Shown here one piece after another: positions 14,223-21,360 of a stretch of DNA of 21,450 nucleotides. The stretch comes from CAYRIY01 sp964424335. Lineage in GTDB: Bacteria; Bacillota; Limnochordia; DTU080; RSA5. The translations under genes and the position numbers were made by a program. Position 1 is the first letter of the stretch. Each line of letters opens with the position of its first letter. The DNA lies in the NCBI GenBank assembly GCA_964424335.1, contig CAYRIY010000065.1:1-21450 (forward strand), given 5' to 3'. The notes under the pieces are model-generated. The model saw nothing but the letters and a program-made list of their open reading frames with translations, was not told where the DNA came from and did not search any database.

Positions 14223-16118
14223 TCAGCCGCTCGCCCTTCCTTTGGATGGCTGCATGTCGCGCTCTAGGTTCTCGCGCACACGCGCTGCTGCGCGACGGAC
14301 GTAGCCGCGAGCGTCATTCGTATATGCTTCCAAGATCCGGTAGCCACGTCCATCTCCCAGAGTAACGAAAAGCCATGCGATAGCGACGTCGATGCTCCAT
14401 TTCATCGACCTCGTCGCGCCGCCCCAAACTTGATACGCTTCTCCTCGCTCGGGCCAATCGAGGACGGCAAGGAGCGCGCGGTGGAGGCGACTTCGATCCG
14501 ATTCGGCTCGAATCAAATCCCCAACCGCGATCAGGTAATGCAAGATGTGCAAGAGAGAATCTGTGTCGCGCTCACTTGGCAGTCGCTCGAGCAGGCAATC
14601 AACCGCTCGGGGATCTCGAAGCGACTTTAGACCGATGAGGGACGCGATCCAGCGCGGGGCCGCACGAATGCCCGGAGGCGTCTCGCTCTCCCGATCTTGG
14701 ATCGATCGCAGGAGATGGTTTGCGCCATCGGCACGTCCGAGCAGGGCGAGCGCGAGTGCAATCGATCGAGCTTGTTCGCCCGCGGCGCGGTGCAATCGGG
14801 TTAGGAGCGGACCCACGGCGCGTTCGCCGCCTTGGAGGAGCCACCAAAGCGCCTTACCCCCGTCTTCCGTGTCCAAGGCGTCAATCAGCGCCTCGATGTA
14901 AGCTTCGTTGGAGAGGTCGTTGAGTGAAATCGGCGTCGGCACGCCGGGGAGTTTCGGCTGGACCCAGGGCATGCTTTCCCTTGCAAGGTCCTGTGGTTCG
15001 AGGACGCCCTGCTCGATCAACCGCTGTTGCAGGTCACGAACGTCGAGTTGCCTCGGAGCGCACCCCAGGATGCAGCTCATCGCCGCAGCGGTCCCCGCAA
15101 CTTCGCCCATCTGTTGGACATCCCGCTGCATGCGTAGGGCAGCCGCCGCATCATGAGTTTGCGAAATGGCGCGGCAGCCGATCAAGAGCCCATCGACGCC
15201 CTTGGGAATAAAGGCGCGGTAGGGCACGTCGCATCCGATTTTTTGTTTCCAAAGGCCCATCACGCACACCCAAACTTGTGCGGCAAGGCTTTCGTTCGCA
15301 AAATCGTAGGCGTGGGTGTCGTAGTGGGATACGCACCGCATCACGACGTCGTCGAAGCGGCGGTCTAGGATCAAGTCGCCCAGTTGAATCACGTACTCGC
15401 CCTCGACTTGTCGCCCTTCCCTCACGCCCAGGTGAGGGGCGATCGCGACAAAGGCATCGTGCTGTAGCCGCTCACCGAGTATCTCAAAAAGCAACCGGCG
15501 CCCTTCGATGTACGCTCTCGATACATCCCTTGCGCTCGTGCTGTCGACCCAGCCGCCGTCCGTGTTGATCGGACCGATCCGGCCGTTGTAGACATGCCGT
15601 GCCACGAGGGAGTAATTGTTGGTCACGCCGTCCCAGCTACGGCCAAGTGTAAAGGGGACGCCCGCCAAAGCGCAAACGTCGCCGTCGCCAGTCGCGTCGA
15701 TCGTCACCGAAGCGCTAACTTTCAGCCTGCCGCCCGGCTGTTCAAAGAGTACCCCGAGGACATTTTGCCGCGCGTCATCCATTTCGACGTCGACCGCAAG
15801 CGAGTGAAAGATAAGCTCAACGCCCGCCTGGTCAAGCAATTCAGTCGTCACCAGCCGCTTGGCATCGGGGTGAAAACCTTGGCTGGCCGCTCCGATCCCC
15901 CCGGCAAGCACGTCCGTCTCGTGATCGAGTTCGCGCTGTAATCCAGCGTTGTGACCATAATAATAGAGGTGAATGCCTGCCCGGGTGGCGACGCCCCCAA
16001 GCGCGCCGTCGCGCTCCACAAGTGTGACCTTGGCGCCACTCTGCGCGGCGCTGAGGGCAGCCGTCACACCGGCCGTTCCACCACCAACGACTAAAACATC
16101 CGTGACACGGTATTGCAT
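14223..16118 (-). CDS. FAD-dependent oxidoreductase fused to a C-terminal HEAT-like repeat region
   Basis: A 631-residue protein. Residues 1-395 are a FAD_oxidored (PF12831-like) domain: VTDVLVVGGGTAGV (GGGTAG at 12-17), VTLVERDGALGG, IDATGDGD (140-147), and the C-terminal FAD loop GLLIGCRAISQTHDAAAA with a following Arg and GEVAGTAAAM. Residues 405-620 are Ala/Leu-rich paired helices resembling HEAT or PBS-lyase repeats (ALWWLLQGGERAVGPLL, GRADGANHLLRSI, LRDPRAVDCLLERL), perhaps a protein-docking surface. There is no signal peptide. The coordinates use the ATG at 16118; an in-frame TTG at 16151 preceded by GGGAGG is an alternative. It lies downstream of the LacI gene by about 40 bases and is coupled to the short FAD protein. 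The reaction is unknown. Confidence 0.87.
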   Translation of the reverse strand: MQYRVTDVLVVGGGTAGVTAALSAAQSGAKVTLVERDGALGGVATRAGIHLYYYGHNAGLQRELDHETDVLAGGIGAASQGFHPDAKRLVTTELLDQAGVELIFHSLAVDVEMDDARQNVLGVLFEQPGGRLKVSASVTIDATGDGDVCALAGVPFTLGRSWDGVTNNYSLVARHVYNGRIGPINTDGGWVDSTSARDVSRAYIEGRRLLFEILGERLQHDAFVAIAPHLGVREGRQVEGEYVIQLGDLILDRRFDDVVMRCVSHYDTHAYDFANESLAAQVWVCVMGLWKQKIGCDVPYRAFIPKGVDGLLIGCRAISQTHDAAAALRMQRDVQQMGEVAGTAAAMSCILGCAPRQLDVRDLQQRLIEQGVLEPQDLARESMPWVQPKLPGVPTPISLNDLSNEAYIEALIDALDTEDGGKALWWLLQGGERAVGPLLTRLHRAAGEQARSIALALALLGRADGANHLLRSIQDRESETPPGIRAAPRWIASLIGLKSLRDPRAVDCLLERLPSERDTDSLLHILHYLIAVGDLIRAESDRSRLHRALLAVLDWPERGEAYQVWGGATRSMKWSIDVAIAWLFVTLGDGRGYRILEAYTNDARGYVRRAAARVRENLERDMQPSKGRASG

Positions 16119-16157
16119 CGGTGATTTGCCTTGCTCCTTAGGCGCGGCCAATGCTTG

Positions 16158-17213
16158 TCAGGCCTCCCTGGGGCACGGGCCCGTCGACTCTCGCATCGTG
16201 AGGCTTGGCGAGAGCACGATGCGAGCCCCGGTCAGGTCGTTGTTCTCGCACGCTACAACCAAATGCGTCGCGGCGAGGCGCCCCATCTGCAATAGGGGAA
16301 GTGATAACGAGGTGAGGCGAGGTCGGGTACATTCGGACATGCCTTCATCATGATAGGCGACGATACTGAGCTCGTCAGGCACCCGAATGCCGACTTCCTC
16401 GCAAACCCTCAAAGCCGCAACCGCAAGCGCCTCATAGGCGCACACAAGAGCCGTGATGCCGCGAAGGGCGCGCGCAAAAAGTAAGCGTATCGCTGAAATG
16501 GAGTAGTCGATATCCCATGGAAAGTCGACTGGCCATACGTTTTCGCAATTGAGGCGATGGTCGTAGCAGGCTCGTACGAATCCTGTAAGTTTTTGGTCGC
16601 TCGTGCGCGTCTTAGGGGAACCGTTAAGCAGGCCAATGTTGCGATGACCCAGGCTGACGAGGTGATCGACGGCCATGCGAACGCCGAGTTGCGCGTCCAC
16701 CTCGACCGCGCCCAGTTTGCGACTCGTGGCGACGTGAGACCCGACGATCACGGCAGGTGTATCGGCCGACTCGAGTTTGGCGGCGAGTTCGTCACTGACC
16801 AATCCACCGATAACGAGGGTGCCGATGAGGTTTGGCAGGGACTGCTCGACGTCTTTGTCGCCTGCCCAAACTAAGGTGGTGTGGTAAGGCTCTAAGACTT
16901 GCAGCGCGCCTTCAAGTACCTTGGCGGCAAACGTCCCGACCCGACTGGGCACGTCATCGGCGCCCGCAAACAACGCTCGAATCGGCCGTCCGGATATGAT
17001 CGGGTTGATGCCGAACGGGTCGTCGGGTAGGAAATACCCCATTTGCCTTGCCGCCTCACGCACCTTCATCCGCGTCTCGGGCCTGAGAAAGCCCTTGTTG
17101 TTTAGTGCCTGGGAGACAGTGGACGGCGACATTCCCAATGTTCTGGCAATCTGTCGAACGCTGACCAGTGCGCGTGCACCTCCCGGCCGATCTAGAATTA
17201 ATTGTACCATCAT
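16158..17213 (-). CDS. LacI-family transcriptional regulator
   Basis: A helix-turn-helix (VSVRQIARTLGMSPSTVSQALN, residues 17-38 from the ATG used here) is followed by a periplasmic-binding-type sensor domain: RMKVREAARQMGY hinge, VIVGSHVATSRKLGAVEVD, MAVDHLVSLGHRNIGLLNG, ITALVCAYEALAVAALRVCEEVGIRVPDELSIVAY, and RPRLTSLSLPL. It should bind a palindromic operator and release it, or be strengthened, on binding a sugar. The conventional start is the ATG at 17213 (or 17210, or GTG at 17252), none with a ribosome site. A CTG at 17168 behind GGGAGG would give 336 residues and align exactly with normal LacI starts. It lies between the BCAA-type binding protein and the FAD oxidoreductases, which it probably controls. 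Confidence 0.92.
   Translation of the reverse strand: MMVQLILDRPGGARALVSVRQIARTLGMSPSTVSQALNNKGFLRPETRMKVREAARQMGYFLPDDPFGINPIISGRPIRALFAGADDVPSRVGTFAAKVLEGALQVLEPYHTTLVWAGDKDVEQSLPNLIGTLVIGGLVSDELAAKLESADTPAVIVGSHVATSRKLGAVEVDAQLGVRMAVDHLVSLGHRNIGLLNGSPKTRTSDQKLTGFVRACYDHRLNCENVWPVDFPWDIDYSISAIRLLFARALRGITALVCAYEALAVAALRVCEEVGIRVPDELSIVAYHDEGMSECTRPRLTSLSLPLLQMGRLAATHLVVACENNDLTGARIVLSPSLTMRESTGPCPREA
17201..17209 (-). promoter_or_regulatory. Candidate extended -10 promoter (TGG-TACAAT) for the LacI operon
   Basis: On the minus strand TG-G-TACAAT is a five-of-six match to TATAAT with the TGn extension. Transcription would start near 17194, downstream of the ATG codons but upstream of the GGGAGG and in-frame CTG of lacI. 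No good -35 is seen, as is usual for extended -10 promoters. It would give the regulator and FAD genes their own transcript, separate from the upstream binding protein. Confidence 0.4.
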
Positions 17214-17226
17214 ACGGCAGCGGCTT

Positions 17227-17245
17227 CGCGAACACTCCGCGAACA
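17227..17245. repeat. Tandem direct repeat CGCGAACA, 11-base period
   Basis: Two exact copies of CGCGAACA (17227-17234 and 17238-17245) separated by CTC, so the period is one helical turn. They lie at about the -35 position of the candidate lacI promoter, which suits a regulator binding one DNA face. With only two short copies chance is possible. Confidence 0.3.
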
Positions 17246-17321
17246 GGCGCACGTGGAGGTGGCTGAGGCTTTTCCATATGTTTCACAAGTTTGGATTGTG
17301 TTGGGAAATGGAGTTCGTCGG

Positions 17322-17360
17322 TGGGGGAGAGAGCGACTAGCCCCCTCCCCTCCCTCCACC
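17322..17360 (-). other. G-rich intergenic tract with possible hairpin or quadruplex-like structure
   Basis: Immediately after the BCAA-type binding-protein stop, the minus strand reads a run of G-tracts of 2, 2, 3, 4 and 5 separated by single T or A bases (17341-17360), followed 13 bases on by CCCCCACC (17320-17327 region). It can fold as a G5/C5 hairpin or a weak two-layer quadruplex. A transcript-end or pausing role is possible. Confidence 0.3.
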
Positions 17361-17361
17361 G

Positions 17362-18624
17362 TCAGTCGAACATGAGCCGCTCCTCGCCAATCAGCCGAAT
17401 CTCGCCTTCGAACACCGTCCAAAGACCGACGCTATCAAGGACCAAGTCGCCCTGTGCGTCAAAGCCGAGGGGAAACGGCGTGCCATGGTAGCGGATCGGC
17501 GTTCCAGCCGCGATTGCGTCGACCGCCTTACGCCACTCACCCGGGGAGATCTGCAGACCGCCTACGTCGCTCACTCTTCGCATGGCTTCCGTTATGGCCT
17601 TCCCGTCAACTGATCCCGCCGTTTCGATCGCGAGGGCCAACACAAAAAGCGCGTTGTATGTCTCGTAAAAGAGCGGCGCAAACCCTTGAGGCGCCCCGTA
17701 ACGCGCCGCGTAATGGGCGTCGATCAAACTTGAGGCCGGCCAAAGTGCGGTCGATGGCCCCGTCCCCCACGATCCTTCGATCGACCCGGTTACGTCTGCG
17801 AGAAAGGCGCTCGACTGCAAGCCATCCGAAAAGAAAAACCGTTCAAACGAGCCACTGGCAAGCGCTTCGTTCACAATGGCCGCCCCACTCTCGGGGTATC
17901 CCACGACCACCAGAGCCTCCGCCCCCTCACGGGACGCCGATTCCACCAAAGAGCGGTACGAGGCCGCCCCACTTTCAAAGGGCAAATTTGCCGTCACAAC
18001 GCCGCCAGCGTCCGCGAAACCTTTCGCAAACACCTCAGCAAAACCTCGGCCGTATACGTCATCGACGAAAACGATCGCGACACGGGTGTACCCGAGGCGA
18101 TCGACAAGCTTGCTCAACACGTGTGCCTGGACGTCGTCCGGCGTTACAAACCTGAAGAGGTTGCCGTGGTCCTCAACATCCCGGATGTTGATCGCAGACC
18201 CAACCGTCACATGTGGAATCCCGGCTGGCGCGGTCACTTCTTCGAGCACGGCAATCGTCGACGCCGAAGAGAGCGTGAAAAGCGCATGTACGCTTTCTTC
18301 GTCGGCAAGCTGAGCCGCACGGGCCGCGGCGATGCGTGGATTGGTCTCGTCGTCGACCAAGATCAACTCCAGACGCTTTCCACCTAAGATGCCACCCTGC
18401 TCGTTTACATGGTCGATCGCCATTTGTGCCACGGGCACCAATCGTTCACCAAACGAGGCCAAATCTCCGCTAAGCGATAGCACCACGCCGATCCGAACCG
18501 TCTCCTGGCTCGACGACCAGCCGACCCCGCCGCCGGGTCCGCCAAGCAGTGCCAGCGTCACGATAACAAGTAGCACCGACAAGACCCGGCCGGCGCGCAT
18601 CCGATGTCCAAAACTCAACTTCAT
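17362..18624 (-). CDS. ABC transporter substrate-binding protein, Leu/Ile/Val-binding (Peripla_BP_6) type
   Basis: A 420-residue protein with a long N-terminal export signal (about 1-40: basic residues, then SVLLVIVTLALLGG) and no lipobox cysteine. The mature part begins TVRIGVVLSLSGDLASFGE, the classic LivJ-type opening. It continues with AIDHVNEQGGILGGKRLELILVDDE split over the first lobe, LSSASTIAVLEEVTAPAGIPHV, FRFVTPDD, VAIVFVDDVYGRGFAEVF, LVVVGYPESGAAIVNEA and FYETYNALFVLALAIE. This family binds branched-chain amino acids, but many members bind amides, aromatic compounds or other small acids. The ATG at 18624 follows GAGGGG with nine bases' spacing. It starts the minus-strand gene series. 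No Liv permease or ATPase genes follow; LacI and FAD oxidoreductase genes do. Confidence 0.9.
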   Translation of the reverse strand: MKLSFGHRMRAGRVLSVLLVIVTLALLGGPGGGVGWSSSQETVRIGVVLSLSGDLASFGERLVPVAQMAIDHVNEQGGILGGKRLELILVDDETNPRIAAARAAQLADEESVHALFTLSSASTIAVLEEVTAPAGIPHVTVGSAINIRDVEDHGNLFRFVTPDDVQAHVLSKLVDRLGYTRVAIVFVDDVYGRGFAEVFAKGFADAGGVVTANLPFESGAASYRSLVESASREGAEALVVVGYPESGAAIVNEALASGSFERFFFSDGLQSSAFLADVTGSIEGSWGTGPSTALWPASSLIDAHYAARYGAPQGFAPLFYETYNALFVLALAIETAGSVDGKAITEAMRRVSDVGGLQISPGEWRKAVDAIAAGTPIRYHGTPFPLGFDAQGDLVLDSVGLWTVFEGEIRLIGEERLMFD

Positions 18625-18639
18625 GTGGTCCCACCCCTC

Positions 18640-18658
18640 AATGTATTTTCTCTACATT
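18640..18658. promoter_or_regulatory. Inverted repeat AATGTA-N7-TACATT, candidate operator
   Basis: A perfect 6-base inverted repeat with a 7-base spacer, centred about 25 bases upstream of the BCAA-type binding-protein ATG and directly before its GAGGGG ribosome site. The position suits a repressor operator in the leader. No other copy was found in the window, so it cannot be tied to a particular regulator here. Confidence 0.35.
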
Positions 18659-18729
18659 CCCAATCGGTTCAGTAAATGAGGCAAGGCTCCTTTCAATTTG
18701 TCCGGCGATGGGTGATATGATCACTGTCC

Positions 18730-19254
18730 CGTACGCAACATGCGCTCGACGAAATCCTGGCCACCTTGGGCGACAAGTCAGCCTCTCCGTAGGATTGCGC
18801 GGCGATCCTGCGATTTGGGAGGAGTTGCTCGTCGATTTTCAGCCGCTCGACGAGTTCATCGAGCGGGATTCCAGCCTGGAGCTTCGGGCGTTTTTTGGAC
18901 GACGTGCATCCAAACTTGATGCAGACTTGGCGCGCCAACGGCACCCAATACTACATGCCGTTTGATTCGACCGAAACGGCGACGGGACGAACGATGTTTA
19001 CGGTCACGCGGGAGCGTGGGCCGGGCCGTTTGGCATCGCACCGTGGATTTATGCGGCGGGCGGTCGTATCCCAAACGAGGACTGGACCGAGTCTCGGCTC
19101 AACGATACACGTGTTGTCGAGGCGATTCAAATCCATCCTTCGCTCTGTCGCTATGAGCGACGCCGTATTAGGGGTGCCGCCCCCGAGTGCACGCCTATAC
19201 TACGAGGTGCATCGACTCATTAATGCTGCGCTCAAGGGCGAAACCGCCGAGTAG
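18730..19254 (+). pseudogene. Broken ABC sugar-binding-protein gene (family 1), frameshifted and internally deleted
   Basis: Pieces of one family-1 binding protein appear in order but in alternating frames. About 18801-18890 reads LLVDFQPLDEFIERDSSLEL. From 18895 to about 18984 a second frame reads LDDVHPNLMQTWRANGTQ then YYMPFDSTETAT. From 18981 to 19130 the first frame resumes with DVYGHAGAWAGPFGIAPW and IYAAGGRIPNEDW. From 19174 to the TAG at 19252 the second frame reads VPPPSARLYYEVHRLINAAL then KGETAE, a normal C-terminus. The first shift falls in a run of six T (18891-18896). Segments normally found after the second piece and most of the second lobe are missing, and no intact N-terminus or signal peptide remains; a fragment ALDEILATLGDK near 18745 may be part of it. 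Its 3' end overlaps the convergent pyruvyl-transferase gene by 23 bases. Confidence 0.8.
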
Positions 19255-20518
19255 GCTGTGAACGTAGCACAACGGCCTGAATGACGCCTGCGGCGTATTC
19301 GAAACGCTGCTCGGCAAGCGCCCCTGCTTGGGCGACACGCTCCAGAGCCGTCCCGTACTCGTTGTGGATTTTTAGGATTGTCTCCACGATTTCGGAAGCC
19401 GAAACCGCTTCCAAGTCAAACTTCCAATCCCCGAGTCCGATGTCAGCGTACATCTGGCCCTTCCACGTATCGGTGGGTTGGCGAAGGTAAAGGCCGGGTC
19501 GCCCGTTCGCTATGGCGATGATCGGAGAGTGGCATTCCATGCTGACGACGGCCCGAGCCAGTCGATAGACGGATGCGGCTTCATCGGTCAACCAATACCG
19601 ATTCAGGTGAACGACGTTCGCCTTTACATCCTCCGGCAGCAAATCGTAAACAAGCGATTTCGCGATACCGACCTGATACGTCATTTCCGGGCAGAGGAGT
19701 ACCTTGAGTCCGGTTTGTCTGACCCACGAGACGATGACCGCCCGCAGCTTCGCATGATCTTGCTCTGCGAATTCGTCATTGACGGCTTTCTTGGTCGCTA
19801 TCTCGGCGGGGTCGATCTGCCTGGTCGGATAAATCTCCCAGTATGGGGTGAATCGAAGTCGGGGTATTGCGCACAGGAATTCGCCGGGATTAAGCTGGTG
19901 CGTCGCAAGGAGTCGTTCGGCCGCCGGATCATCCCTAAGATCCAGCGCAAACGTCGCATCCGGGACGAACTCGACGTGCGGACAGCGAAGGCCCAGTTGG
20001 CGAACGGCATTCAAAGACTTGGACTCGCGTGTAAAGATGAACGACGCGGCGTCCGCGATTTCGATATCGCTCTTGGAAAACTGCTCCGTGGTGGTCACGT
20101 CAAGGCCGATCGGACTACCAATCGTAATGCCAAACGCTCCGTATGGACGCCCCGTCTCGGCGAACCAGCGCTTCAGTTCATGCTTTGAACCGAGGCTCGC
20201 ACCGGAACCGCTGACCATAACGTCCGATTCGCGTATCGCTTGATCGATCGTAGGGTCATCGTCACGAGGGTCGGGGTTTGGCCAGCTAGGTGCATCGCGA
20301 ACGATGCGCAGCCGCGGAAACCGTTTGCGCAACATGCGATCGACACCCCGGTCCAATCGGTTCGGCCAGAGCACAACTCCGGCGCCCGGCAAGTACCGCT
20401 CGATAATCCGCAGCAGCCCGGGGGTGTGGGCGATGTCGCCGATGTTTACGGTTTGCCAGCCGGATCGCACTAAAATAGTGTACTCGTTGTCCTTGACCTG
20501 CTGTGCTGAGGTAGTCAC
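19232..20518 (-). CDS. Polysaccharide pyruvyl transferase family protein
   Basis: A 428-residue protein of the PS_pyruv_trans (CsaB/WcaK-like) family, whose known members add ketal-pyruvate to sugars of cell-surface polymers. Visible motifs are TVNIGDIAHTPGLL near 23-36, ESDVMVSGSGASLG (97-110), ADAASFIFTRESKSLNAV, FVPDATFAL, and the C-terminal VSMECHSPIIAIANGRP segment, which corresponds to the conserved R/C-H-x2-I-x-A site. There is no signal peptide. The GTG at 20518 was chosen because GGAGG lies seven bases upstream; an ATG 14 codons earlier spans that site. The last seven codons overlap, antisense, the 3' end of the pseudogene. It is downstream of the small secreted protein with a strong hairpin between. 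Many distant members of this family have unproven activity, so the substrate is open. Confidence 0.87.
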   Translation of the reverse strand: MTTSAQQVKDNEYTILVRSGWQTVNIGDIAHTPGLLRIIERYLPGAGVVLWPNRLDRGVDRMLRKRFPRLRIVRDAPSWPNPDPRDDDPTIDQAIRESDVMVSGSGASLGSKHELKRWFAETGRPYGAFGITIGSPIGLDVTTTEQFSKSDIEIADAASFIFTRESKSLNAVRQLGLRCPHVEFVPDATFALDLRDDPAAERLLATHQLNPGEFLCAIPRLRFTPYWEIYPTRQIDPAEIATKKAVNDEFAEQDHAKLRAVIVSWVRQTGLKVLLCPEMTYQVGIAKSLVYDLLPEDVKANVVHLNRYWLTDEAASVYRLARAVVSMECHSPIIAIANGRPGLYLRQPTDTWKGQMYADIGLGDWKFDLEAVSASEIVETILKIHNEYGTALERVAQAGALAEQRFEYAAGVIQAVVLRSQPTRRFRP

Positions 20519-20577
20519 GAGGTTTCCTCCAGATGATGAAGGCTCGATCGTTCGGGTCATCCGGCGATGGACCGCAT

Positions 20578-20608
20578 CTGGCGGCCCACCATTTGAGTGG
20601 GCCGCCAG
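20578..20608 (-). terminator. Perfect 12-bp hairpin between the secreted-protein and pyruvyl-transferase genes
   Basis: CTGGCGGCCCAC (20578-20589) and GTGGGCCGCCAG (20597-20608) are perfect inverse complements around a 7-base loop. It lies 26 bases after the stop of the secreted-protein gene and about 60 bases before the pyruvyl-transferase start. There is no T-run after it on the minus strand, so it may be an imperfect terminator or an mRNA-processing/stability stem rather than a full stop. Confidence 0.5.
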
Positions 20609-20634
20609 GCAATGCTCGAATTAGATTCCTTTGG

Positions 20635-21360
20635 TCACTGGAGCGTGGTGACTGTACCGCCGATCGACGGCCCGATCATGCGGCCGAGCGCCAGCGTGTT
20701 CGTCTCCGTGGTCCGATCGTTCCCCCAGGCATAGATGCGAACCGTTACCTCGGTTCCGCCGGGAAGGTTCTGCAAAGCGGCGACCTGAGTCAAGTCGATG
20801 GTGGGGATCGGATCACCCACGGAGTCTACGGCGTTCGGACGCCCGGGCAAGTCGTGATTCATGTAGTAGTACGGATCGTTCGCCAGCGGATCGACGGCGG
20901 GCGCGCTTCCCGATGTGCGACCAAAGTAATTCAACGTCGCGACCACCATGCCTTCGGTCTTGAAACCGTCGAGGCTGACTTGGACCTCGATGTTCATCGG
21001 AGCATGCGTGGCAGAACGGCGAAGCGCGAAATCGAGTGTAGAGAGCGACGCGCTGACGCCGTCGTCGAGTTTAAAACCGAGCTGGAAATATGCGCCGACG
21101 GTGAGTGCATCGTCGCGCGTGCGCGACACGTGCCACCCATCTGCAGAAAACCCGTTGGTCAGCGACATCGCCCTGATTCCGGGTCCACGGGTTAAATCCA
21201 ACGCGGTAAGTCCCGGCGCCACCGTTGTCGCTGACACGTATTCTGGCGGGGGCGTATGGATCACACCGTCAACGCTGTACTCTACCAGAGTGACCGCACT
21301 TGCAACCGAAGACAACAGCGCCACAAGCAACACAGTTATCAACATTCTACCGAGCTTCAT
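20635..21360 (-). CDS. Secreted protein of unknown function
   Basis: A 241-residue protein that I do not recognise. Residues 1-22 are a clear signal peptide (KLGRM, LITVLLVALLSS core, cleavage probably after VASA). The rest is rich in Gly, Thr, Ser and Asp with short beta-like stretches (GAYFQLGFKLDDG, IEVQVSLDGF, GTEVTVRIYAWGN), resembling the secreted beta-sandwich modules that often carry a C-terminal sorting signal. No PEP-CTERM or LPxTG sorting tail is present; it ends GGTVTTLQ. It should be released to the periplasm or outside. The ATG at 21360 follows GAGGAGGGG. It lies upstream of the pyruvyl-transferase gene on the same strand, but the hairpin between may separate their expression. 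Confidence 0.75.
   Translation of the reverse strand: MKLGRMLITVLLVALLSSVASAVTLVEYSVDGVIHTPPPEYVSATTVAPGLTALDLTRGPGIRAMSLTNGFSADGWHVSRTRDDALTVGAYFQLGFKLDDGVSASLSTLDFALRRSATHAPMNIEVQVSLDGFKTEGMVVATLNYFGRTSGSAPAVDPLANDPYYYMNHDLPGRPNAVDSVGDPIPTIDLTQVAALQNLPGGTEVTVRIYAWGNDRTTETNTLALGRMIGPSIGGTVTTLQ

Noticed and set aside
13395..14267. 290-codon plus-strand open frame
   Set aside because: Antisense shadow of the short FAD oxidoreductase.
20533..21195. 220-codon plus-strand open frame
   Set aside because: Lies opposite the secreted protein gene, is Arg-rich, and crosses the hairpin at 20578-20608.
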